64,000 nt of DNA from the NCBI RefSeq assembly GCF_000142905.1, contig NW_013657648.1, forward strand, positions 26,272-90,271. Direction: 5' to 3'. The DNA is from Thecamonas trahens ATCC 50062. Taxonomy: Eukaryota; Apusozoa; Apusomonadida; Apusomonadidae. This document shows, piece by piece, positions 18,542 through 28,184 of this stretch. The notes under the pieces are model-generated. The model made no database searches. It was not told the DNA's origin and saw only the letters and a list, made by a program, of their open reading frames with translations. Numbering within the stretch: position 1 is the first letter of the stretch; every line of letters begins with the position of its first letter. The position numbers and the translations under genes were made by a program.

Positions 18542-21390
18542 ATGCGACTCCCCTCACAGACAGCGCTGCGTAAGCTGCTAGACTCTACAGTTGCAGCAGG
18601 AGTGATTGTCCTCCTTACGGTGTATGTCCTGTTTGTGGACGATGTGGTGGTCTTGGCGGGAGCGCCTGACCCGAATCAGTCTCAGGCTGTCTACGCTCTG
18701 TTGGTTCTGAAGATTGTGGTCTTCTTTGCCTTTGTCGGCGAACTGGTGGCAGAGTGCTACGCTACGCCAGAGTATGTCTTCTCCTTCTTCTTTTGGTTGG
18801 ATCTCGTCACTCTCCTGTCCTTTCTTCCAGACTTTTGCTTGCTCTTTGGCTACAATCTCCTCTCCGCCATCGGTGGTCTCGTCGTTGCTCGTGCTGGTCG
18901 TGCTGCTCGCATCGCTTCCCGTCTAGCACGCTTGCTCTCGCTGGTGCGGATGGAGAAAATCCTCAAGCTCCCGCCAAATGCTGCAGACTCGTTGGATGAG
19001 GTGGCTTCGTCGGCGACGGCCGGCGAGGCGCTGGCGCGCGTGAGGACCTCGCGGTTCCCGGGCTCGGATCTCAACCGGTCGACAACCAACAAGGTGACCG
19101 CCATTGTGCTCGTTCTTTCCTTGCCACTTCGCTGCTCCAGGCGGATCCGGCGTGGAACTCGTTTGCCACGTCTGCAGTCGCAATGCTCGATGCCTCGCTC
19201 GGTAACTCGACCGCGCCGCAGCGCGACTTTGCGCTCGATGCCTTTGTCACCTCTTACTCGTCGCCCAACGTCAACGTCATCGCCATTGAGGAGGACTCGC
19301 GCCTGCTACGCGGCTCACTCGAGCCGCTGGACCATACCCGCGCCTCTTTTGTGGCGTACGTGTACTCGGCAAACGGCCGACTGCGGGTCGTCTTTGACGT
19401 CTCGGCCCGCGAGAAAACCCAGGCCCTGTACAACCTCCTGCTCATGGTCCTCGTCATCACGCTGCTCTTTTTCGGCAACTATGTCATCTGCCGCGCCTCC
19501 AACAAGCTCATCGCGCTCTCGTCCGAGCTCCTCTACCTCATGAAGCTCCTGACCCGACAGGCGAGCCAGAGGACCGACGGCGGCAGTGTGCTGGTCGACG
19601 GCCGGACCGAGCGGCGGACGCTTGGCCCGGTCTCGGCCCGCCTTCCATCGACCTTTTCGCGCATTTCGCGATCGACCCGGTCGGCATCGACGTCGTCGGA
19701 GGGGAGCGGCTCGTCGCTGTCGCACGAGTGCGGAGGCTTTTGCTCGGCCACAGCCTCGGAGTCGTCGCTCAACCGCGGCGAGACCTCGCCGCTCATTGGC
19801 ACGCTGCCGCCGGCGCCTACGGTCGATCGCCCGCGCAAGCGGCCGACTGCACCGTCGCTCGCGACTGTTGTCACCGCGCTGAATGAGCAGACCGAGACTG
19901 AGCTCGCTCAGCGACGGAGTCTCCGCCGAGAGCTGCACGCTGCGCGGCTTGCCCAGCTCGGCTACGCTGTGCTCTGCGCGCGGCTAGAGCGGGTACATGC
20001 CGCTGAAGAGCGCAGCGATGTGCTCGCTGGCTCGTTCCGGCAGGTAAGCGAAGCCGACGTGGCATCGGCGTCGTCGACGTCGCCGGCATCGCCGCCGCTT
20101 GACGGCGCGTCGCTCGCAGGCATGTTTGTGTACATGGTCGGCGACGCCGATGTGGTGGCCGGCCTCTCTGCTCGGCGCGGGTCGCCGCAGCATACGCGCG
20201 CCCTCGAACTTGTCGACGGCTTTATTGTCATGTCGCGATGGTCGGGCGTGGCGCCACTCGACGCGCTCGAGCTCCTGCTGGTAGCGTTTACCGCTCCGCC
20301 GCTTTTTTCGCTCTACACTGGCGAGACTCGCAACGCAAGCATGGCGCCACGGCTGATGCTGGCGCCGATCAGCTCGGGCCGGCACCCGCAAGGGTGGGCT
20401 CGCGGCGGTCGCCACCAAGCGGCGGCATTTGCCATCCTCGAGCGGTGGCTCTCGCTCGGCCTGCCCGAGTTTGGCTCACGGCGGACGCCCGAGGCTGAGC
20501 TCCTGGCCGCCTTTGTCAACGCACTTGCAACTCACCGCTCATGGACGGTGGATGCCGGGCATTTAGAGCGGGCGATGAACCGCCAGCTCGACGGGTGGAT
20601 CCAGCGCGAGGTGGCGCCGCCGGTGGTTCTGCCGCCGACGGCGTGCCCGCGGCCAGACGGCTCGCTGTACAACGTCTCGCTCCACTCGGTCCACCCGGTG
20701 GAGATGGCGCGGCAGATCACGCTCCTCGAGTCTGCGCTTTACCGCCAGATCGTGCCCGGCGAGCTGCTGCTCGCGGCACGGGCAAGCTGCGAGTCGGTCG
20801 CGGCCAACACGCACCACTTTGAAACCTCGGTGCGGCAGTACCAGCACGCGGTGCTCGCCGAAGACGACGCCATGGCTCGTGCAGCCATGATCGAAAACCT
20901 CATCCGCATCGCCACCGAGCTCCGCCGCATCCGCAACTACAACGGAGTTATGGAGGTCACCGCAGCGCTCAACTCATCGGCGCTCAAGCGGCTCAAGCTG
21001 ACCTGGAACTACGTCTCGTCCGAGGCCGAGGCCGATCTTGACCAGCTGCAGGTGCTGATGGCCATGACCAACAACTCGGCGGCGTATCGGAGCGAGCTTG
21101 CCGCCGCTGCACGCCGGCCGGACGAGCCAGTCGTCCCGTTTATCGGCCTTGTCCTCTCGGACCTGACCATGGTCTCAGCCAACGCCAAGTCCGCCGAGCG
21201 CGCCGTCCGCGAGGCCCGCATCGTCGTGTCGGCGCTCCGGTGGCAAGACGCAAGCTACGCCTTTATCGAAGTCCCGCGCGTCCAGGAGCTCTTTGCTCAG
21301 GTTCTGGACGGCGCTGGAGAGGTCAACGACGACACACTGTGGGAGCGGTCGATCGCTCTGGAGCCTCAGGGTGGCAAGTCGCGATCGTGA
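18542..21390 (+). CDS. Voltage-sensor-like membrane protein fused to RasGEF (frame break)
   Basis: About 949 residues from the first ATG. N-terminal part: four hydrophobic segments like an ion-transport voltage-sensor domain (VIVLLTVYVLFVDD as S1; VFSFFFWLDLVTLLSFLPD as S3; an arginine-spaced RAGRAARIASRLARLLSLVR as S4). Next come a linker, a fifth helix (TAIVLVL..LATSLLQ), a likely external domain (PAWNSFATSAV to VYSANGRLRVVFDV), a sixth helix (NLLLMVLVITLLFFGNYVI), and a cytosolic tail. The tail has a low-complexity region, a RasGEF-N-like helical region near AFAILERWLSL, and a CDC25 catalytic domain (HPVEMARQITLLESALYRQI, LRRIRNYNGVMEVTAALN, VPFIGLVLSDLTMV). One base is missing in the frame around 19116 (ttt run). 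Alternatively 19094-19140 could be a 47-nt GT-AG intron, but that would delete helix 5 and put RasGEF on the wrong side of the membrane. Confidence 0.75.
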
Positions 21391-21841
21391 CGGCAAGCCA
21401 CGTTGCCGGGCAGATCTGCAGCTGCGAGGTGAAGCAAAAAAACAAACTTCACAATAACCGCCACGACAACACACTCCCATACTGATGCACATGCTGTCAC
21501 TACTTCAGCATGGAGCATGTGTGTGTGGGAGGGGGAGGGGGGGGGGGGAGGAGGAGCGATGGAGCTAATTTTTTTCTCCGACCGAAGAATCTACCACATC
21601 CGCCAGCGGAGCAATGGCCAACAAGCGAATTGCTGGAGAGTGACTGACGACGAGCGACAGCGGTAGCATCCCCGGACACACGACTTCTTTGAGGAAGGGA
21701 GAGGCTTGGACGACGGACATTGGTCAGCCACAAGACTACGACCAAGAAGAAGACAAGAAAGTAGTGCGTTTGATCAAGGCCACCACTTAGCTCGCGCAAG
21801 TCATAGACAGAGACAGGCAGACGGTCTGCTAACCTCTAACC
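21391..21841. other. Intergenic region without a gene
   Basis: Short interval between co-directional genes with a G-rich run around 21528-21552 and moderate AT content. It probably contains the 3' UTR of the membrane RasGEF and the promoter of the ACF1-like gene. No RNA gene is recognised. Confidence 0.5.
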
Positions 21842-24800
21842 ATGCCGCACTTCAAGGGAGCGCCTGTGCCTCTCCACCCGCTGCCCCACCCTCTCCCATC
21901 GGTCACGCTTCTTCCTCCGCCGCTCTTTCAAATCTCGTACACAGGCGAAGTGTTTGAGACGTACGAAGAGTATTGCGCTCGCATTGAGTTCTACAGAACT
22001 CGTCACTTTACATGCGCTGCTACGGGCAAGCAAGGTCTCAACTTTGTTGAGGCTCTCTACTCGGAGGCCGAGGCAGAGGAGGCTCTGGCGGAGTTCTCGG
22101 TTCATACGCTGACGACGGCCGCGGCTGTCATTCATGGCAAGATCGGTCCGCTCAACAAGGTCATCACCGCCGTTCGTGCTGTGCTCAAGACCGGCTTTTG
22201 GGTCAGCGACGTCGTCTCGGTCGCCGCAGAGTTTTTGCCGCCCAACGTGGCGGATGCTGCCCGCGACGGGCCTCTCCTTCCCGCTTGGCGCTACCGTCAC
22301 CGATCATGGCAAGCTGCCCCCGGGCATGCCTATTGTCCGTCTGCCACCGGCCGAAGGCATCGAGCAGCAGCTCGTGCTTGCCCTCAACGAGCTGAACGAC
22401 GACGCCGGCAAGCCGGTCTCTGTCTCGTGCCTCAGCTCGCAGGTGACACGGCTCGGCCGAGTCACCGGCTGGTGCCCGATGCCCAACGCCGCCATCCGGA
22501 CGCTGATGATGCTGCACGCGTCGCGCGAGCCGTGGGCCGGCGCGCCGTGGGTCGTGCACCAGGACCTCTGCGAGGACTTTAACCTCCCGCCGGTTGTGCT
22601 CGCCGCCGACGCCGCCGACCGCGCCGCCAAGTACAACGCATTTAAGCGCAAGCGGGTCGCTGACCGCGCCACCGAGGTCGCCGACAAGCGGACCAAGTAC
22701 CTCGAGTCGCTGCCGCCGACCTCGCACGCGCTGGACAAGGAGGCGCCGGCCAAGCCTATTTTTGTCGCAGATGCCCTCCTCCCGCCGCTACCGGCCGACC
22801 AGCAGCCCGAACCCGGTACGCTGGTGTACACCGGCGAGGCCGAGCAGGAGCTTGTGGCTGCCTGGGCTTTTCTCGTCCGCTTTGCCGACGAGATTGCGCT
22901 CGAGCCGTACTCGTTCCCAGCCCTTCTCCGCGCCATCGACACCGTCGATACCGACGACGCCGACGATGGCACTGCGCCGCTCCTGGTCTACACCTACATT
23001 GCGCTCCTCGACCTCATTCTCACGCCGGCCCAGCACCAGGCGCTTGGCGCCCGCATCCGCGAGCACGCGCCGAGTGTGTACGCCGAGCTCTTTGGCGCCG
23101 ACGCGCTCACCCGCGAGTCAACGTCGGCGGTGACCTCGGTCAACTTTTCGACCTGGCACTACGCGCTCGCCGTCTTTGCCGCCGACTATGTCGCCGAGCT
23201 CGACGGCGAGACACCGGCCGTCCTTGCGCCTCTCCTGGTCGGAGGCGAGCTGCCGGGAGCGGCGACCATTGCGGCGGCGCTTGGGCGCGCCGGCCACGCG
23301 CTCCTCCTCACCGCTATCACCGACATTATGCTTGACTCACGCTTGCTGCACACGAGCATCGCCGAGGCCGCCAAGGAGCGCGGCTCGCTGCGGGCCAAGG
23401 GCAAGAAGGAGCTGGAGGAGCTGAAGGAGAAGGCTGAGGCTGCCATCGAGGAGCTCCATGCCACCTACACCGCTGCTGGCCTCGACAAGCTGCCGAGCCC
23501 GTCGCTGGCGGTGCCCGACGATGTCGACGACGACGGCTCGTCTTCGGACGACGACGACGACGAAAATGACGACGACGACGACCGCGGCTCATCGGTTGCG
23601 CTCGGCTCCGGCCGTGGCAAGTCTGCGTTCAACAAGCCTGGCGACGAGCCGGTGCCGATGGCCACTGTCCCGCCGACGCCGTCCAAATCGCTGCCGGAAG
23701 GCATCCAGGTCAAGATCCGCGAGCTCCGGCGGCAGCTACGGTCGCTGCCGGAGCCAGAGCAGCCAGGCCCGGGCGCGTCGCGATTGGAGACGCTCGATTA
23801 CAACAAGGCGATGGAGGCGTACCGCCGTGAGGCAGACGCGCTCCACGAGCGTGTGGAGGAGATGAAGTCCGAGGCCGTCAAGCTCAGTGGCGAGTATCAG
23901 AGCGCGCTCCTTGCGGCTCGCGATGATTACCTCCGCGCCCGCGAGGAGGCTGAGCTCAAGAACCTCTCGCGGTATCAGTCTGTGGCCGTTCGCGGCCACT
24001 GGCTCGGCGAAGACCGCCGCTCACGGAAGTACATGGTGCTCGAGAACGAGGGCTCGCTCCTCTTCCTCGACGTGGCCAAGCGCGAGATCCGCTCGTACTC
24101 GTCAATGCGTGAGTTGGGCAAGCTCCTCGACGCGCTCTCGCCGCTCGGCGTGGTCGAGCGCAAGCTCCGCGCCCGGCTCGAGCGCTTCCGCCGCGGCATC
24201 CAGCTCGTTCTCGAGGAGACCGAGTCGGCCGCCGCCGAGTCGGCCGCCGCCGCCGCCGAAAAGGTCCATCTTCAGGAGCAGATCGACGCCGGCCTCGTCC
24301 GCCGCTCCGCCCGGCGCACCGACGACGAGCTCGATGACGCTGCTGACCCGGTTGCCGCAGAGCTGGCCAACTACCGCAACGCGGGCTGGGAAGCCGAGGA
24401 GGCCCGACGCGAGGCTCGCCGCAACAAGCGCGCGCTTCGCGGCGGCTCGTCGTCGCGGCGCTCATCTCGCTCAGAAACCCGCGAGTCGTCGCCGGGCGCA
24501 GGCCTCGAGTCGCGCGCCGCCTCGCGCCGCGCCGCCCGCGCCATCAACGCCGGTATCGGGCGCCCCAAGAAGCTCTCTCGCGCCGAGCGCGCCAAGCGCC
24601 GCTCCCACAAGGACATGGTCGGCTCGGACGACGACGACGACGACGATGCCCTCTCCGACGACGACGACGGCGATTGGTCCGACGCCGATGACGACGATGA
24701 CGACGACGACGAGTCGTCGGGCAACCACGATGAGACTTGCCACATTTGCAACAAGCGTGGCTCGCTCATCGTCTGCGAAGGCTGCCCCAAGGTCTACCAC

Positions 24801-24914
24801 TCGGCCTGCCTCGGCATCACCGTCGGCGACTCGGACGACGAGTGGTTCTGCCCGGCGTGCGTTGTCCAGCGAAGCGAAGGCGGACGGCGGGCACGGCGGG
24901 CGCGTCGCCGCTAA
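21842..24914 (+). CDS. ACF1/WSTF (BAZ1)-like chromatin remodeller subunit (frame break)
   Basis: Predicted non-catalytic partner of an ISWI ATPase that spaces nucleosomes. About 1023 residues. Domain order: WAC domain at the N-terminus (EVFETYEEYCARIEFYRTRHF, CAATGKQGLNFVEAL), DDT domain (AWAFLVRFADEIALEPYSFP and LLVYTYIALLDLIL), WHIM region with coiled coil (SRYQSVAVRGHWLGEDRRSRK, LLFLDVAKREIRSY), basic and acidic stretches, and a C-terminal PHD finger with eight metal ligands (CHICNKRGSLIVCEGCPKVYH to WFCPAC). No bromodomain follows. The WAC frame and the rest are out of register by one extra base at the GGG at 22268-22270; removing one G reads ARDGLSFPLG straight through. Located in the nucleus by family. 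Confidence 0.85.
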
Positions 24915-25067
24915 GCCGCGCACCCAATAGCCAATGCCTCGCGGCAGAGTTAAAACAAGAACCGGCATTCCCCTGTGGCCGTCGCCATCAGCCCTGTCAC
25001 CGTCGTCCAGCCAGCAGCCAGCCGCCGGCGCGGGCGGCCAAGCCACTCGACGCCGTTGTGCTCGGCC

Positions 25068-25739
25068 ATGACGACACCGCCGCCACGACGGACACGGACA
25101 GCGCTCATTGCCTGCGGACTCTCGTACAATGAAGACGGGCGTCTGGTCACGGTTCTGTCCAAGCTGCGAGCCTCCGGTGCTTACGCGCTCTGTCTCTTTG
25201 CTATGGCGCCTTGCGCCGCACCGGCGGCCTCAGCCGCGGCCGATGACCCCGACGACACGCAGCCACTCGCTGATGCCCGCAATTCGGTGACGGCTGGCCA
25301 TCTCGTGGAAAGCGGGCGGCGTAGAGAGTGCGAGTGGCACGCCTCGCTCGCCAAGCTGCCGCTGCCGACGATGATCAAGGAGAATATGATCGCTGGCGAC
25401 GATGGAAGTCTTGTCGACGTGTTGCCGCTCTGCCTCTGTGCGCAGGACGCGCTGGTGGTGGATGCCGGTGCCGATGACGGATCGGGGGCGGTGCAAGTGT
25501 CTGGAGGCGAGGTGCGGCGGGCACTGGACGCTGCGAGGATCACAGAAGTGCATGTGGCCGGGATGGCAACAGAGGGCGCGGTGGCGGCAACAGCAAGGGC
25601 GGCGCTGGAAGAAGGCTGGTCGGTGGCGGTGTTGGAGGATGTAGCGGTGTCTGATGCGCCCGAGGTGGCGGCAGCGGCCCTGGTGGCTCTGGAAGGCGAG
25701 GGTGTGCGGCTGCTGCTATCGAGCGATGTCTCTTTGTAG
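25068..25739 (+). CDS. Isochorismatase-like hydrolase fold, probably inactive
   Basis: A 223-residue frame starting MTTPPPRRTRTALIAC. The C-terminal half has the cysteine-hydrolase family pattern: EVHVAGMATEGAVAATARAA followed by GWSVAVLEDVAVS, where active members have the order VxGxxTDxCVxxTAxxA. The nucleophilic cysteine position reads alanine and the neighbouring aspartate reads glutamate. The usual N-terminal catalytic aspartate (in IDMQxDF) is also not visible at ALIACGLSYNED. So the fold is probably retained without the usual chemistry. It lies 153 bp after the ACF1-like gene and converges on the UBA gene. Confidence 0.5.
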   Translation: MTTPPPRRTRTALIACGLSYNEDGRLVTVLSKLRASGAYALCLFAMAPCAAPAASAAADDPDDTQPLADARNSVTAGHLVESGRRRECEWHASLAKLPLPTMIKENMIAGDDGSLVDVLPLCLCAQDALVVDAGADDGSGAVQVSGGEVRRALDAARITEVHVAGMATEGAVAATARAALEEGWSVAVLEDVAVSDAPEVAAAALVALEGEGVRLLLSSDVSL

Positions 25740-25826
25740 TGGTGGACGTCGGGCGGGGAGGCGTAAACGAGCGATGCATCATGGACCAAGGGCTGGGCTG
25801 GGGAATGCGTTTGTGGGCTACGGGCT

Positions 25827-26849
25827 TCAGATGGACGAGTCCGACTCGGACGACGAGTCGTCGTCCGAGGCGGCGAAGAGCGGGCGAGGGGGGGCGGTGG
25901 CGGGAAAGGCCGCGAGCGGATGCGGGGTGAGCGCCGAGTGCCGCGGCGAGAGGAGGCGTTGGTGGAAGAGGGCCGGGTAGGCGAGCGGCGAGGCGGCCGA
26001 GGGCGAGCCCATAGGCAGCGGCGGCTTGGACGCGCCGAGCGACATCCAGGCCGATGAGACTGGCTGGGCGTGTGCGACAGCGAGTGGGTAGGCCAGATGC
26101 GGGCGGCGGCGCGAGGCTTGCGGCGAGTGCGGCGGTGAGCCAAAGGCGCCGGGCGAGGGCGGGGCTTGCTGCGCTTGTTGGGCCTGTGGTGGCCGCGGCG
26201 AGGCAAGCGGCGCGTAAGGAAAGGTAAAGACGGCCTGCGGCGAGGGTGGAACGAGCATGGTCTGCGGCGGGAAGGGCGTGGGGCGGGCATGCCGTGGCGA
26301 AGCCAGGCGATGGGCAAGCATCGAAGCGTACCTGACCGGAGAGGCACGCCCGTCGAATGTGGGTGCAGGCCCACCAGTGCGGTCGGGACTTGCGGGTAGC
26401 GGCGGCTTGTGGAAGCCATGATCCGAGTACTCTACATCCATGGAAGTATCCAGCCTCAGTGGCGTTCCACCGAGCCGCATCGCCATCCTCTGCGGCTGGC
26501 TCATTCTTCCGGGCAGCAGATGCGCCGCCAGCGGCCGCCCAATCTCCTCATCGTCCTTGTGCACCTCGAGCCACTGCCTCGCCGCCTCGAGCGAGCTGTT
26601 GGTGAGGAGCAGGGCCTTTTCCGCCTGCACAGGAGAGATAAGGCGGGAATGTTAGTAGCGAAGATGATATCCACGTGTTGTCCATGTGGAGGGGGGAGAG
26701 GGGGAGAGGGGGAGGGGGAGGCGTACCGCCACCTGGTCGACGCCGTCGTTGACGAGGGTGATGAGGGCACAGGCAAAGGTTCGGGAGACCGGAGAGATGC
26801 CTGGGTGGATGACTTCGACAGTGTCGATATCTGTAGGAGGGGTGGTCAT
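25827..26849 (-). CDS. UBA-domain protein with proline-rich tail
   Basis: Two exons: 26727..26849 (41 codons, MTTPPTDIDTVEV to VDQVA, GTACGC donor) and 25827..26624 after a gtgcag acceptor; the intron is 102 bp. Product 306 residues. Splicing joins ALITLVNDGVDQVA to AEKALLLTNSSLEAARQWLEVH and KDDEEIGRPL, which makes a complete ubiquitin-associated (UBA) three-helix domain. The rest is rich in proline, serine and alanine and ends in an acidic serine stretch DDDSSSESDSS. There is no ubiquitin-like or catalytic domain. It probably acts as a ubiquitin-binding adaptor; substrate and partners are unknown. Splice boundaries are inferred from phase and domain continuity. Confidence 0.7.
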
Positions 26850-27075
26850 GGTGCGAGTGGAAGTGGGCAGGGGGGCGGTGGGGGGGGGTGGGAGGGGGCG
26901 GGGGGTGGGGCGGGGGAGGGAGAGGTGGTGGCGGTGGCGGGCGTGGCCGGGCCACGGCGGGGGGGGGGGGGGGGGATGGTGGGGATGGCGGAGAGGGGAT
27001 GATGACATTGATTGTGTCTTTGACTGTGGTGGGGGTAGTAGTAGTAGTGGTGGTACAAGATCTGAAACTACATGC

Positions 27076-27899
27076 CTACATGCGCTGCAGCTCCTGGAGG
27101 CGGTTGATGAGGCCCTCGAGGACATCGTCTGAGCAAGCACGCTCTGTGAGCGAGGGGATGAGCGAGCGAGCTTCTGCCACAGAGCGAGGCATAAGATTGG
27201 CCATGGCCGCCAGCTGAACAGGCTCGAGGCCGGCCTGCTCGAGCATGGTCCGGGTGTCCATGATCGACTGCATCTCGGTGATGTGGTTGAACCGCTGCGC
27301 ATACTCGAGCGTCTTGAGGAACGTGCTGTCCGCGCCCACCCACCACCGTAGCCCCACAGCAACAGAGCCAAGTAGAAGAGCATCATGTGAGTCCACGCGA
27401 TGCCCGGTCACGACACGTCCGCCATGGCCGTACCCACTGAGGAGGGGCAGCATACACCACCATGGGCAACTTCAACACACTATTTCCTTCCCCATGACCA
27501 TGACCATGACCATGACCATGACCATGACCATGACCATGACCATGGCCATGACCATGACCATACCCATGAATATACCCATGTCCATGCCCACCACCCCACA
27601 ACTGCTCCCCTCCTCTCCTAGGGGGATCACCCCCCTCCCTCCCTCCCCCCCCCCCCCCTCCCCCCCCCCACACACACAGCCACAACCCCTCCACCCCCCA
27701 CCCCATACCCCCATCCACCCACCCACGGTACGTACTCCTTCAGACCCTCGCTGGTGGTCCCTGCGCGAAGAGCCTCCTCATGGGCATCGGCCTGCTGCTT
27801 CAGAACAGTGGCCACTTCGGCAAGCATGAGGCAGTCGGCCTCGGCAAAGTCGGCGCCAAAGGCACGCATAGCCGCACTGCTGCCCTCTCCGCTCGCCAT
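27076..27899 (-). CDS. RNA polymerase II subunit RPB4
   Basis: Stalk subunit of RNA polymerase II that pairs with RPB7. Two exons: 27736..27899 (MASGEGSS to GLK plus two bases, GTACGT donor) and 27076..27325 after a gacag acceptor; the intron is 410 bp. The spliced product is 137 residues. Exon 1 carries the N-terminal helix region CLMLAEVATVLKQQ. Exon 2 carries the conserved core TFLKTLEYAQRF, LEPVQLAAMANLMP, AEARSLIPSLTER and the last helix DDVLEGLINRLQEL, closely following human POLR2D order. The length is slightly short for the family but complete. The unspliced reading shows no ATG-led N-terminus of its own, so exon 1 is needed. Confidence 0.88.
27492..27562. repeat. (CCATGA)n hexamer repeat in the RPB4 intron
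   Basis: About eight perfect hexamers followed by imperfect copies. A long pyrimidine and poly-C stretch (around 27620-27700) lies next to it, still inside the intron. Confidence 0.9.
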
Positions 27900-28184
27900 G
27901 GTGGGTAGAGCGGGTGGGTTGGTGGGAGGAGGGGGGCGGGGGGGAGGGGGGGAGTTGGGTGGCGTGCTGCCGCAGCCGTGCGTTGGCTAGGCAGAGCGGG
28001 GGCGGGTGTGCTGGACTGCGACTCGCCCGGCGCTGGCCAGTTCGATGCCCAACACTCTCGCTCTCTCACCCATTCTGTGCCCACATGTCAATACGCCAGC
28101 CTCGGCAACAGGATATTCAGATGTGGGCTGTTCTTTTGATGATGGCTACGAGGAGGGGGGGGGGGACATATCACGGACGGATCG

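Noticed and set aside
26840..27075. Glycine-rich plus-strand frames in the G-rich spacer near 26.9 kb
   Set aside because: Encoded by simple G/GGT repeats between two minus-strand genes; no conserved feature and no plausible start.
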